Shown: positions 50,306 to 60,443 of the stretch, in pieces
Layout: each line of letters starts with the position of its first letter
Numbering within the stretch: position 1 is the stretch's first letter
Assembly (NCBI GenBank): GCA_003209195.1
Contig: QCSF01000001.1
Coordinates: 1-64,000, forward strand
Reading direction: 5' to 3'
DNA: 64,000 nt
Source of the DNA: Pelagibacteraceae bacterium AG-470-E16
Lineage (GTDB): Bacteria > Pseudomonadota > Alphaproteobacteria > Pelagibacterales > Pelagibacteraceae
Notes under the pieces: generated by a model
The model's input: the letters and a program-made list of their open reading frames with translations, nothing else
What the model was told of the DNA's origin: nothing
Databases searched by the model: none
Position numbers and translations under genes: made by a program

Positions 50306-50973
50306 GAACTCACCATGGTACCGTCCTCAATTTTAATAATACGGTCACACTTTTCTGCGAATTTTAGATCATGAGTAACCAATACGAAACTTGATTGATT
50401 TTTATTTGCGTACTCAAATAATAAATTTGAAATCATTTGAGAATTTTCGCTATCTAAATTTCCGGTCGGTTCATCTGCAAGTATCAGTTTTGGGTTAACT
50501 GCCATTGATCTTGCAATCGCAACGCGCTGTTGTTCACCACCTGAAAGTTGTGTTGGAAAATGATGTAGACGATCTTTAAGGCCAAATTGAACTAAAAGAT
50601 CTTCAGCTTTTTGCTTTGGATTATCGATACTATTAATTTCTAAAATTAAAGATACGTTTTCAAGTGCGGTATAATTTGGGATTAAATAAAAAGATTGAAA
50701 AACTATACCGATTTTTTTCTTTCGAATATCGGCTAATTGATCCTCGTTCATAGTTGAAATTAATTGCTGATCAAAAATAATATCTCCTGATGTCGGCTGT
50801 TCAAGTCCAGCCATCAACATAATTAAGCTAGTTTTTCCAGAACCACTTTTTCCAACGACTGCAACTTTTTCACTAGAATTAATTTTTAAATCTATCCCTT
50901 TTATTACTTCAACTGAAGTACTATAAATCTTATAATTTAATGTAATTTTTTTTAATTCTAAAAGTGTGCTCAT
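50302..50973 (-). CDS. ABC transporter ATP-binding protein (YbbA/LolD-type)
   Basis: [38 protein letters not shown]. Confidence 0.93.
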   Translation of the reverse strand: MSTLLELKKITLNYKIYSTSVEVIKGIDLKINSSEKVAVVGKSGSGKTSLIMLMAGLEQPTSGDIIFDQQLISTMNEDQLADIRKKKIGIVFQSFYLIPNYTALENVSLILEINSIDNPKQKAEDLLVQFGLKDRLHHFPTQLSGGEQQRVAIARSMAVNPKLILADEPTGNLDSENSQMISNLLFEYANKNQSSFVLVTHDLKFAEKCDRIIKIEDGTMVSS

Positions 50974-51580
50974 GAGAAAATTAATATTTTATATATGGTG
51001 TTTGATCAGCATAATACAAGTTTCAGCAAAAGCTAAAATCAAAGTTATGCTTTTTGGGGATAGTTTAATGGCAGGCTATGGTTTAACTCAAAATCATCAT
51101 CTTGATAAAGTTTTACAAAAAAAATTTGAGGGACAAAATATCATTTTTGTTAATGCTAGTGTAAGTGGCGATACCTCTAAAGGAGGATTGGATCGATTAG
51201 ATTGGTCTTTTAGTGACAAACCAGATCTTATTTTTTTATGTCTTGGTGCAAATGATATGTTAAGAGGAATTAGTCCAAGTGTAACACATAATAATTTAGA
51301 AACGATAATTCAAAAGATAAAACACAAAAATATAAAAATCATTCTTGCTGGTATGATGGCTCAAGAAAGTTATGGGGTGAGCTACACAAAACAATTTAAT
51401 TCAATTTATCCAAAACTATCTAAAAAATATAAGATTACTCTATATCCTTTTTTACTTGAAGGTGTTGCTTTAAAACCTAAAATGAATCTGCCTGATGGCA
51501 AACATCCAAATATCTTAGGCGTACAAGAAATTGCAAACCGTATATATCCTTTGATTAAAAAAGAAATTTTCGAAAAATAG
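50972..51580 (+). CDS. tesA: TesA-like SGNH/GDSL esterase (arylesterase)
   Basis: MLFGDSLMAGYGL, LGANDMLRG, DGKHPN blocks; ATG at 50972 preferred over 50966. Confidence 0.9.
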   Translation: MRKLIFYIWCLISIIQVSAKAKIKVMLFGDSLMAGYGLTQNHHLDKVLQKKFEGQNIIFVNASVSGDTSKGGLDRLDWSFSDKPDLIFLCLGANDMLRGISPSVTHNNLETIIQKIKHKNIKIILAGMMAQESYGVSYTKQFNSIYPKLSKKYKITLYPFLLEGVALKPKMNLPDGKHPNILGVQEIANRIYPLIKKEIFEK

Positions 51581-52150
51581 TTACATGTTTCTAGCAGTTA
51601 TACGAACATCTTCTAAATATTCTTTACGCTTTTCATCACTTACAAACGGAACTGCAAAATAACGCCTATAATTAATTTTTCTAATACCACACATATGCAG
51701 TACCCCTCTTTTTAATCTTCTTATTGGTAAATTTAAAAAGAAAGTTGTTATAGCAAGTCGCGGGGCACCATAAGTACAAAAGATTTTTGCTTTTTTACTA
51801 TTTAATTTACCCTCGGGATAGCCATAATTCCCGACTAATTTTTTAAATGTGAATGCCCATGGTGGTGCCAAAACCTTATCGATCCATCCTTCCATTATTG
51901 CTGGCATCCTAAAATTCCAAATTGGGGCAATCAACACAATGACATCCGCCTCTTCAATTCGCTTTCTATGATCTAAAACTACATCATCAGGTGATTCTCC
52001 CCGAAAAATTGGATTAAAGTTTTCTTTATACAGATCAACTATATCAACATCATGACCATGTTTTTCAGCCTCTTCTTTGAATGTATCTTTTATTGAGCAA
52101 TTAAAAGACTTATCATCATAATGACTATAAACTACAAAGGCTTTAGACAT
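51581..52150 (-). CDS. NAD(P)H dehydrogenase (quinone)-like flavodoxin-fold protein
   Basis: VYSHYDDKSFN, DVIVLIAPIWNFRMPAIMEGWIDKVL. Confidence 0.85.
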   Translation of the reverse strand: MSKAFVVYSHYDDKSFNCSIKDTFKEEAEKHGHDVDIVDLYKENFNPIFRGESPDDVVLDHRKRIEEADVIVLIAPIWNFRMPAIMEGWIDKVLAPPWAFTFKKLVGNYGYPEGKLNSKKAKIFCTYGAPRLAITTFFLNLPIRRLKRGVLHMCGIRKINYRRYFAVPFVSDEKRKEYLEDVRITARNM

Positions 52151-52240
52151 AATTTATAATTATCCTTTTTTCATTAATTTTAAACTAAGAATTTATAAAA
52201 ATTTAATTTTATTTTTGTGAATAAATGGTAATGATTAGTA

Positions 52241-52603
52241 ATGCGAGAATTTCTATATCAAGCTGGATTATTATTATTTGACGATAAAAAAAATGATCTC
52301 AGAGCTTTGCCTAAAACGGTACGATTGCAAATTTTAGTTGTATTAAGCTTGATGTGGTCTGTAATTTTTACAGTTATGTTTTGGTCGTATAACAAATGGG
52401 GAATAGTACTGACCACCTCAGTTATTGGTCATGTCCTAGTGATTCTTGGAGTATACTTCACGATGAAATCCTTCCAAAATGCAAGACAATTTAATTTAAG
52501 AAACGATGGTTATCACAATACAACACGCTCAAGACAAAACCTATGGGTAGATGGTAAAAAAGTTCAGCTTGATAAAAAAGATCCTGGTGGAGAGCACGAG
52601 TGA
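52241..52603 (+). CDS. Hypothetical two-TM membrane protein
   Basis: 120-aa ORF with two strong TM segments. Confidence 0.6.
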   Translation: MREFLYQAGLLLFDDKKNDLRALPKTVRLQILVVLSLMWSVIFTVMFWSYNKWGIVLTTSVIGHVLVILGVYFTMKSFQNARQFNLRNDGYHNTTRSRQNLWVDGKKVQLDKKDPGGEHE

Positions 52604-52770
52604 AATTAACGATAATAATGTTGATAATAGCTTTTGGAATCTTTATGCTAGGTTTAAAGGTTACAGGAGACTCACCTGTATCTAGAAAAGCTACTATTGA
52701 AAAATCTAAAGAAACCACAGAAGAAAAATGGCTCAAGGCTAAAGAATGGTCAAAAAATAGAAATAAATAA
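52600..52770 (+). CDS. Small membrane-anchored protein (56 aa)
   Basis: GTG start overlapping the previous stop (GTGA): MKLTIIMLIIAFGIFMLGLKVTGDSPVSRKATIEKSKETTEEKWLKAKEWSKNRNK*; not in the track. Confidence 0.55.
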   Translation: MKLTIIMLIIAFGIFMLGLKVTGDSPVSRKATIEKSKETTEEKWLKAKEWSKNRNK

Positions 52771-52775
52771 AATTC

Positions 52776-52859
52776 TTACCCTTGTAATGTTAGTACTAAC
52801 CATACTATTGGTACAAGAAACAAAATTATTAGTCCGAAATAAATAATTATATCTTTCAT
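52776..52859 (-). CDS. Candidate 27-aa single-TM microprotein
   Basis: MKDIIIYFGLIILFLVPIVWLVLTLQG*; just downstream of the EamA gene on the same strand. Confidence 0.4.
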   Translation of the reverse strand: MKDIIIYFGLIILFLVPIVWLVLTLQG

Positions 52860-52862
52860 AAT

Positions 52863-53762
52863 TTACCTTTTATCTGATTCTTGTTTTAAAATTAATAATA
52901 AACCTAAAAGTGTTATTGGCAATCCAGACAAAAAATAAATATCTGGTTTTAAATCTTCAAAAATCATCGAAATAATTAATGCTAATATTGGCATTGCAAC
53001 TCCTATATATCCTCCAGCAGAGGCTGAAGTATTTTCAATAAACCGGATGTAGCATAAAAATGAGATAATTGACCCAAAAATAACTAAATATGAAAGACCA
53101 ATCATGTAACTAAAGTTAGTTATTGGAATATAAAATTCTGACCCTTTTATAATCGCAATAAGCAAAGCAATTATGGCTCCATAAATCATAGCAAATGCAA
53201 CATTCTGTAATAAAGGGATATTAAAATTTCTTTTATTATATATTGCAAGTAGATTACCAATCGATGCAGACAAAGTTGCAAATAAAGCAAACATTAAACC
53301 TAAAGTGGTTCCTGAATTCAAATTAAAACTTATAAGATCATTAAAAAATATAATTGCTATACCTGTAATACCAAGTATAGCACCTAATAATGTTAAGATT
53401 GTAATTGATTTTTTAAATATGAACTTTTCACCTAAAATATTAAAAATAGTTAATAAACAAAATACTGTTGCAGGGATGTTGGATGATAAGTAAACATTTG
53501 ATTTATAAAAAAAAATATAATTACCGCTGTATAGAAAAAGACCCAAAACAAAAAAGTATACATGGTCTTTGATAGAAAAAATTAACTTTCTTTTTGTTAG
53601 AGCTATGAAAATTAAAATGATAAAACCTGCTACAATAAAACGAATAAATACTGAAATTGCAGGATCAAGATTAATGTTTACTTGAGTTAAGCCAATTATA
53701 CTCCAAGTAGCAGACCAAAAAAACAAAGCACCAAAAAATAGAGATAAATTTGATTTTAACAT
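52863..53762 (-). CDS. EamA/DMT-family transporter
   Basis: ~10 TM segments, two EamA-like repeats. Confidence 0.88.
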   Translation of the reverse strand: MLKSNLSLFFGALFFWSATWSIIGLTQVNINLDPAISVFIRFIVAGFIILIFIALTKRKLIFSIKDHVYFFVLGLFLYSGNYIFFYKSNVYLSSNIPATVFCLLTIFNILGEKFIFKKSITILTLLGAILGITGIAIIFFNDLISFNLNSGTTLGLMFALFATLSASIGNLLAIYNKRNFNIPLLQNVAFAMIYGAIIALLIAIIKGSEFYIPITNFSYMIGLSYLVIFGSIISFLCYIRFIENTSASAGGYIGVAMPILALIISMIFEDLKPDIYFLSGLPITLLGLLLILKQESDKR

Positions 53763-53771
53763 TTGAACATT

Positions 53772-54503
53772 TTAAATTAAAGGTGTTAAACCTTTTTTCT
53801 TGATAATTCTAAAAACACTTTTGGTTTTTAAAAAACCTAAAAATTGATCTATCCTCTCAATTTTTTTATTTTGTCTTTGATAAGCAAGAGAAAATATAAA
53901 TTTTTTTTTCATTTGATTGGGTAATGTACCAACGAGATTTATTTTTTTTTCATAAGGCAATAATTCACTGTATTGTTGAAAACCAAGATCAAAAGTTTTA
54001 TCTTCAGTAATAACTAAACCAATCCTTTTTCCTTTTACTACATGATAATTTTTTACTTTTAATTTTGGAAAAATTTTTTGTTTTAAAAAAATACCGCTTG
54101 CACTTGCTGCAATAGCTATTTTATTGCTTTGTTTAATAAGTTTTACAAATTGAGATAGATTATAATTATATGTAACTTTACGATGTTTTTTTACAGCAAA
54201 ACCAATTTCAGAAATAACAATGTCAACTTTGGTATAATATCGAATTAACTTTTTTCTATTAAACCAGTTATAAGCATCTGCAGATAAAAAAATAATATCA
54301 AAAACTTGCTTTTGCTTTAAACGGGAATGTACAGAGTTTTTAGCATCTCCAAAAGAAGAGCCAAAATAAAGTTTGATATTTTTATTTTTTTTATAACTTT
54401 TCAATATTTCAAATAGTGGAGCCGCAAACGCACCAGAAGTGAGGATATTTAAATCATTATTTTTCTTTGGTTTAATATTTGATGAAACATCAATTTTTTT
54501 CAT
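53772..54503 (-). CDS. ModA-like substrate-binding fold protein
   Basis: LNILTSGAFAAPLFEILKSYKK...FGSSFGDA, FDIIFLSADAYNW resemble ModA; no obvious signal peptide. Confidence 0.65.
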   Translation of the reverse strand: MKKIDVSSNIKPKKNNDLNILTSGAFAAPLFEILKSYKKNKNIKLYFGSSFGDAKNSVHSRLKQKQVFDIIFLSADAYNWFNRKKLIRYYTKVDIVISEIGFAVKKHRKVTYNYNLSQFVKLIKQSNKIAIAASASGIFLKQKIFPKLKVKNYHVVKGKRIGLVITEDKTFDLGFQQYSELLPYEKKINLVGTLPNQMKKKFIFSLAYQRQNKKIERIDQFLGFLKTKSVFRIIKKKGLTPLI

Positions 54504-54602
54504 TAATTATTTATAGCTTAAACAAGGATACTAAAAAGTAATTAAATCACATTAAAAAAAAACTGTTATTAATTAAAAAAACAATATAGCTTTATTAATT
54601 GA

Positions 54603-54965
54603 TTATTTTTTTTCTAACCACTCTTTGTATCCGCCAGACATATTTTTAACATTTTTAACGCCCATTTCTTTCATCGTTTTTGTTGAAAGCGTGCTCTGTC
54701 CACCAGCGCCACAAAATAGAACATATTCTTTGTCTGTGTTTTTTTTGAAAAAATCGTTCTCCAAAGGACTACCATCGGCTAAGTAAAACTCCAATAGACC
54801 ACGCTCAAGGTGCATGGCATTACCAATAGTTCCTTTTTCAAATGACTCCTTATCTCTTACATCAATAAATTGAACATTTGGATCATTTAATTTTTTTTTT
54901 GCATCATCAACGCTAATATTTTCTATCTCGTTAGATACCTTCATTACTTCTTCAAATTTTTTCAT
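54603..54965 (-). CDS. Rhodanese-like domain protein
   Basis: VQFIDVRDKESFEKGTI, YVLFCGAGGQSTLSTKTM (Cys loop). Confidence 0.87.
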   Translation of the reverse strand: MKKFEEVMKVSNEIENISVDDAKKKLNDPNVQFIDVRDKESFEKGTIGNAMHLERGLLEFYLADGSPLENDFFKKNTDKEYVLFCGAGGQSTLSTKTMKEMGVKNVKNMSGGYKEWLEKK

Positions 54966-54974
54966 TGTTTTCCT

Positions 54975-55640
54975 CTAGTTAACTTTTGATTGTTTTACAA
55001 ATCTTATATAAGGTTTTGGAGATTTCCAACCCTCTGGAAATAAATTTTTCGCCTCCTCGTCTTTAACTGCTGGCACGATAATCACATCATCGCCCTGCTT
55101 CCAGTTTGCTGGTGTTGCAACTTTGTGATCTACAGTAAGCTTTAAAGAGTCTATTACTCTTAGAATTTCATCAAAATTTCTTCCTGTAGCCATTGGATAA
55201 GTTAGTATAAGTTTTATCTTTTTATCTGGTCCAACAATATATACATTTCTTACAGTTTGATTGTCAACTGCTGTTCGTCCAGTAGAATCACTTCCACTAT
55301 CTGTTGGTAACATCCCATATAGTTTTGACACTCCTAAATCCTTATCACCAATTAAAGGATAACTTGGTTTATGACCAGTAACTTCTTGAATATCATTTGA
55401 CCAGTTCTCGTGATCTTCAACTGGATCAACGCTTAAACCTAAAATCTTTACACCTCTTTTATCAAATTCACTTTTAATACCCTCAAGCGCTCCCAATTCA
55501 GTTGTGCAAACTGGAGTAAAGTTTTTAGGATGAGAAAATAAAACCACCCAACTTTTATCTGCCCAGTCATGAAAATCTATTTTTCCCTGCGTTGTTTCCG
55601 CACTAAAATTTGGTGCCTCATCGTTAATTTTTAATGTCAT
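54975..55640 (-). CDS. Peroxiredoxin, Prx6/1-Cys type
   Basis: VVLFSHPKNFTPVCTTELGAL active site and 1-Cys C-terminal domain; internal Met of MTLKINDEAPNFSAETTQG is the likely start rather than 55721. Confidence 0.92.
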   Translation of the reverse strand: MTLKINDEAPNFSAETTQGKIDFHDWADKSWVVLFSHPKNFTPVCTTELGALEGIKSEFDKRGVKILGLSVDPVEDHENWSNDIQEVTGHKPSYPLIGDKDLGVSKLYGMLPTDSGSDSTGRTAVDNQTVRNVYIVGPDKKIKLILTYPMATGRNFDEILRVIDSLKLTVDHKVATPANWKQGDDVIIVPAVKDEEAKNLFPEGWKSPKPYIRFVKQSKVN

Positions 55641-55867
55641 TTTTTTCCTACCTGTAAATATTTGATTTTTTTTTTCAACTATCTGAAAACGAAAAAAGGA
55701 GAGCCTTATAAACACTTTCATATAGCTTACCGAGTTACATATATTTAGAATAAAGTCCTAATAATTCAATAGATAGTAATAAAATGAGTTAATTACATTA
55801 GAAAAAACGAAAATTTTAATAGTAATATTCTAATTTGATAGTATTTATTAGTAACTTTTTTTATTTT

Positions 55868-56326
55868 ATGAAAGATATTGACAAAAAAATTCTACAAATA
55901 CTCCAAGAAAATGGAGAGATATCTATGGAAGATTTAGGATCAAAAGTTAACCTTTCTCCTTCACCTTGCTATAGAAGAGTGAAAAATCTTAAAGATGCGG
56001 GGTTTATTGAAAGAAATGTTGCAGTTCTAAATAAACACAAACTTAACCTTGAACGCCCTTATTTTGTTCATGTAAAAACAACTAATCATAATAAAGAGTG
56101 GACTGATCAATTTAAAAAAATTATCCGAGATACACCTCAAATAGTAGAATGTCACCGCCTAATGGGCGAAGTTGATTATCTCCTAAAAGTGAGATTAAAA
56201 AATTCTGAAAGTTATAACGAATTTTATTTTAATCTTATTAATAAAATAGATTTTGCTAGTATCAGCGGTTTCCCATCACTAGAAGAATTGAAAGAAACAA
56301 CAATGCTTCCTTTAAATTACGTATAA
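55868..56326 (+). CDS. Lrp/AsnC family transcriptional regulator
   Basis: DIDKKILQILQENGEISMEDLGSKVNLSPSPCYRRVKNLKDAGFI; ATG 55868 preferred over 55835. Confidence 0.92.
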   Translation: MKDIDKKILQILQENGEISMEDLGSKVNLSPSPCYRRVKNLKDAGFIERNVAVLNKHKLNLERPYFVHVKTTNHNKEWTDQFKKIIRDTPQIVECHRLMGEVDYLLKVRLKNSESYNEFYFNLINKIDFASISGFPSLEELKETTMLPLNYV

Positions 56327-56333
56327 TTTAGAA

Positions 56334-56777
56334 TTAATGACAAGCAATACCAAATTTTTTTAGTCTCCAATAATTATAAGGCCAAGGTGTTAAAAAGCCT
56401 GCTGTAAGCATAAAAGGAATTACCCACCATTTTAATATAGCTCCGCCGGTTAAATAATAGTCAGTTAAATTCATAGCAACCTCCATAGAAATCATAGATA
56501 TAAAACTCATACCAATAGCAACTTTAAACGCTTCTTTAAAATTAAAATTTTGTTTCATAAGAATAATTGTTTCAAGTATGATACTTGTGATTAGTCCATT
56601 GATAATTGCCAATGACATAATTGCTAAAACTGGCCATGGAATTTGAGTAATTTGAAAAAATAATATAGTTCCAAAATCACCAATTGAACATCCTAAAAGA
56701 CACCAAAGAGTATTTTTTGCGCTTGTTTGCCATGTGTGTTTACATTGCCAATTAAATTTATTTTGAGTAGCTTCCAT
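56334..56777 (-). CDS. DUF4396-like membrane protein
   Basis: WQTSAKNTLWCLLGCSIGDFGTI and four TM segments. Confidence 0.75.
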   Translation of the reverse strand: MEATQNKFNWQCKHTWQTSAKNTLWCLLGCSIGDFGTILFFQITQIPWPVLAIMSLAIINGLITSIILETIILMKQNFNFKEAFKVAIGMSFISMISMEVAMNLTDYYLTGGAILKWWVIPFMLTAGFLTPWPYNYWRLKKFGIACH

Positions 56778-57532
56778 TATTTTAAAGGTCTTGAAATCAA
56801 TTTTATCAAAGATTGCTCACTATCACCTTCTACACCTATCGGCATTCCTTTGTATCTTTTAAAATTAGACTTAGTTCCAAATATCAAATCCCAAAAACTA
56901 AAAATTGCACAATAGTTTGCATCAGTTTCCTTTTGTCTTTTATGATGATGGACCCAATGAATTGAGGGTGTAACAATAATAAATGATAATATTTTTTCAA
57001 ATTTTTGCGGCAGTTTTATGTTTGAATGATGAAAAGCAGATGAAGCTAATACGATGGTCTCAATTAAAATTAGGTTTAATAAAGAAATGTTGAACATAAT
57101 TATAATTATACATCTCACAATAGTACTTAGTATTACCTCTCCAAAATGAAATCTTATTCCAGAGGATACATCTAATGTTTCATCAAGGTGGTGAACATGA
57201 TGAAATCTCCATAAAAAGGGTATCTCATGATTTGCGCGATGCCAAAAATATAAAAAAACATCATAGATGATTAAGTGAAATAAAAATTGAACAAATATGT
57301 TTTCGATAATAAAAAAATTATGAAGATTTAAAGATGTAGCTGCAACAGTTATAGGCAATATGAGTATTGGTGTTAACCCAATATTAAGTAACCAAAAAAA
57401 TATGTTTTTAATTGTTCTTTTTATTCTAATTTTGAATTTTATAATCTCTTTAGGAAAAATATTTTCAAATAAAACAAAAATTAAAAGTACTGCGCCAACT
57501 AAAATTATTTTAAAATTTAATAATTCTATCAT
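56777..57532 (-). CDS. Sterol desaturase / fatty acid hydroxylase family protein
   Basis: His boxes: WHRANH, HHVHH, HWVHHH. Confidence 0.9.
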   Translation of the reverse strand: MIELLNFKIILVGAVLLIFVLFENIFPKEIIKFKIRIKRTIKNIFFWLLNIGLTPILILPITVAATSLNLHNFFIIENIFVQFLFHLIIYDVFLYFWHRANHEIPFLWRFHHVHHLDETLDVSSGIRFHFGEVILSTIVRCIIIIMFNISLLNLILIETIVLASSAFHHSNIKLPQKFEKILSFIIVTPSIHWVHHHKRQKETDANYCAIFSFWDLIFGTKSNFKRYKGMPIGVEGDSEQSLIKLISRPLK

Positions 57533-58605
57533 TTTTTACTCAACTCCCATAAAGCTGAGTTGCCATTGGATAATAGATAAATTTTACCTTTTGGACCAAT
57601 TTTAATATCTCGTATCCTACCAATTTTATTTTTAAATAATATTTTTTCATCTCCGATTTTGCTGTTGCTTAAAAATTTAAGTTTTCTTAGCGTTTGGTCT
57701 TTTAAAGACGTAACTAAGATGTGGTTATTCCATTCAGGAAATTCAAGACCTTTATAAATTTGAACTGCGCTTATAGCAATAGATGGTGTCCATGTAAAAA
57801 GAGTTTTCGTAAATCGTCTATCCCATTTCTGAGTCTCTCCACACTTTGTAAGATTGTAATTTTGTCCTCCCCAGCACCATATCTTCCAACCATAATTCTC
57901 ACCAAATTTTACCTCTCCAAAAAAATCACCCCCTCTTGCGCCATGATTTGAAATATAAACCTTGTTATTTAATGGTGACAATGTCATGCCTTGAGGGTTT
58001 CTTATACCAATTTGATAAATCTCTGATAACCATTCACTTTTCCCTTTATATTTTGGATTATCTTCAGGACTTGATCCATCTAAATTTATTCTGATAATAC
58101 TACCTGGATGTTTAGTTACATCTTGAGCAATATTTCCACCTCCTCTCTCGCCAGCACTTGCAAATAAATATTTATTATCTTGAATTACCATTCTACACCC
58201 AAAATGATATCCTGAACTAATAGGAGGATTTGCTTGAAAAATGTTTTTAAAATTTAATTTTTTTCTTGAAAATTTTGCTTTAGCAATCGATGTACTAGTT
58301 TTTCTTGAATTCCTCTCCTCTGTATAACAAATAAAAATATCATCTTTATTTTTTAAAATTTCCAGCAAGCCACCTTGACCGTCAACTTTATAATTTAAAT
58401 TATGTTGAACTGTTTGTTTAAATCCACTTTTAATATCAATAAGCTGAATTTTTCCCTCTTTATCACTTACTAAAACTTCCTTTTTATTAATAAAGGTTAA
58501 ACTCCATGGATTATTTAAATCTGTAATTTTTTTTAATCTAAATACTTCGTTAGAAAGTGCGGGAGATATAAAGAATATTACTAATGCTATATTTAAATAT
58601 TTCAT
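57529..58605 (-). CDS. PQQ-dependent sugar (aldose) dehydrogenase-like, exported
   Basis: Signal peptide; YHFGCRMVIQDNKYLFASAGERGG, IRNPQGMTLSPLNNKVYISNHGARGGDFFGEVKFGENYGW. Confidence 0.87.
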   Translation of the reverse strand: MKYLNIALVIFFISPALSNEVFRLKKITDLNNPWSLTFINKKEVLVSDKEGKIQLIDIKSGFKQTVQHNLNYKVDGQGGLLEILKNKDDIFICYTEERNSRKTSTSIAKAKFSRKKLNFKNIFQANPPISSGYHFGCRMVIQDNKYLFASAGERGGGNIAQDVTKHPGSIIRINLDGSSPEDNPKYKGKSEWLSEIYQIGIRNPQGMTLSPLNNKVYISNHGARGGDFFGEVKFGENYGWKIWCWGGQNYNLTKCGETQKWDRRFTKTLFTWTPSIAISAVQIYKGLEFPEWNNHILVTSLKDQTLRKLKFLSNSKIGDEKILFKNKIGRIRDIKIGPKGKIYLLSNGNSALWELSKK

Positions 58606-58702
58606 AAATTATTAATACCAAAAAATACATTTTTTTTAAATTTAACTATACCTTTTTTATGATATGTAACTTTTAATATGACATAAATACATTTATAAAG
58701 AT

Positions 58703-59392
58703 TTGATGACACCATATTTTTCTAAAGTAAAAGATAATAGAATTTTCCAGTTTAGTGTTGTTATTATTATTATACTAAATGCAGTCCTTATTGGTGCGAC
58801 AACTTATGAATTGGATCCATTATTTTTAGAAATTATTCATTTTTTAGACTACGGGATCACTATTTTTTTTGTTATTGAAATTTTGATTAGATTTATTGGT
58901 GAACACAAAAAGTCTAATTTTTTTAAAAGTGGGTGGAATATATTTGATACTATAATTGTCACCATTTCATTAATACCGATACCAAACAACTCAAGTTTCT
59001 TAGTTTTAAGATTACTTAGAGTTTTTAGAGTGTTAAGATTAATATCAGTAATACCAGAGCTAAAGCAAATTATTGAGGCTATATTGCATTCAATTAAGAG
59101 AGTTTTTTTTGTAAGCCTGCTTTTATTTATTATCCTGTATATTTACGCAACAATGGGTGCGATTTTATTTTCTGAAGATGACACATCTCGATGGGGAGAT
59201 CTTGGTATTTCTTTAATAACACTTTTCCAAGTTTTAACCTTATCATCTTGGGAAACTGTAATGCTTCCATTACAAGAAATTTATTGGTGGTCATGGATAT
59301 ATTTTTTTAGTTTTATTATTATTTGTGCAATTACTATTTTAAATTTAGTAATCGCAATTTTGGTAGATGTTGTGATTCAAAAAAAATTGTAG
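58703..59392 (+). CDS. Single-domain voltage-gated ion channel (BacNav-like)
   Basis: Six TMs; S4 LVLRLLRVFRVLRLI; pore TLSSWE. Confidence 0.87.
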   Translation: MMTPYFSKVKDNRIFQFSVVIIIILNAVLIGATTYELDPLFLEIIHFLDYGITIFFVIEILIRFIGEHKKSNFFKSGWNIFDTIIVTISLIPIPNNSSFLVLRLLRVFRVLRLISVIPELKQIIEAILHSIKRVFFVSLLLFIILYIYATMGAILFSEDDTSRWGDLGISLITLFQVLTLSSWETVMLPLQEIYWWSWIYFFSFIIICAITILNLVIAILVDVVIQKKL

Positions 59393-59396
59393 TCTT

Positions 59397-59702
59397 TCAA
59401 AGAAATGTTATTAATAAATAAACTGAAATACCGGAAATAACAGTAAGAAAAATATTTTTAAAAATAATACTTACAATCATAGCGACCGTAAAAGCAAGAA
59501 CCTCGTCTGAGAATAATACTAAAGAACTATTTTTATAAAAAATAGCAGGAAAAATCAAAGATGGAAATACAGCTGATGGAACATAGGATAAAACTTTTTT
59601 TGTTGTTTCACTGTATGTTTTTGAATTAGAATATGCAGTTACTAAATATCTTGATAGGAAAGTTAAAATTCCAATCGTAATTGTATAAGTCCAAATATTC
59701 AT
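59397..59702 (-). CDS. AzlD family branched-chain amino acid exporter small subunit
   Basis: Four-TM ~100-aa protein next to azlC. Confidence 0.82.
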   Translation of the reverse strand: MNIWTYTITIGILTFLSRYLVTAYSNSKTYSETTKKVLSYVPSAVFPSLIFPAIFYKNSSLVLFSDEVLAFTVAMIVSIIFKNIFLTVISGISVYLLITFL

Positions 59703-60418
59703 TTAAATATTCCCTTAAATTTTTTATTTAGAATATAGGCTAATATTATACCTGCAGTAGCTGAAACAATAACATATGCCTTAAGCGGTAGATTATAAAA
59801 AATTAATGAACATATGGCAGATAATAAAATTACTAAAAAATGATCAAGTTTTCCTAAATCTTTAGCAATTAATGCCAAGAAAGTAATTGCTACAAAGAAA
59901 TTTAAGCTAAGCTGATCACTAACAACATTTCCAAGCCATATACCAACTAAATTGGATAATTGCCAAATTATCCAAACCGTTATTCCCGATCCTAACATAT
60001 GATAATGAGAAAACTTTTGATTATAATTTTTTTTTAAATATTGATTTGAGACAGCAAAACATTGATCTGTTAAAAAGAAACTTAAGATAAGCTTCCATAG
60101 ACCATTTTTATTTTCAATATATCTTGAAAAAACCGCGCCATATAAGATATTTCGTGAATTATTCATTATTACAGATCCAAAAATAACCCAAGGAACTGCT
60201 CCTGCTGTAAATAAAGTAATGAAGATTAATTGTGATCCACCAGCAAAAATTATAAGCGATGTTGCTATTGCAAAGTGAGATGAAAACCCTAATTCTATAC
60301 ACAAAACAGCATAAAATACTCCAAATAATACAACGGGAATATTTAAAGGTAATACATCTTTAATACCCTGGAAAAAAATTTTTCTTCTATTCATACTCGT
60401 AGAAATAGATTGATACAT
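59699..60418 (-). CDS. AzlC family branched-chain amino acid exporter
   Basis: FAGGSQLIFITLF, NSRNILYGAVFS, FFLTDQCFAVS. Confidence 0.88.
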   Translation of the reverse strand: MYQSISTSMNRRKIFFQGIKDVLPLNIPVVLFGVFYAVLCIELGFSSHFAIATSLIIFAGGSQLIFITLFTAGAVPWVIFGSVIMNNSRNILYGAVFSRYIENKNGLWKLILSFFLTDQCFAVSNQYLKKNYNQKFSHYHMLGSGITVWIIWQLSNLVGIWLGNVVSDQLSLNFFVAITFLALIAKDLGKLDHFLVILLSAICSLIFYNLPLKAYVIVSATAGIILAYILNKKFKGIFK

Positions 60419-60443
60419 CTAATAGATTAAATATTAAAGAGAG

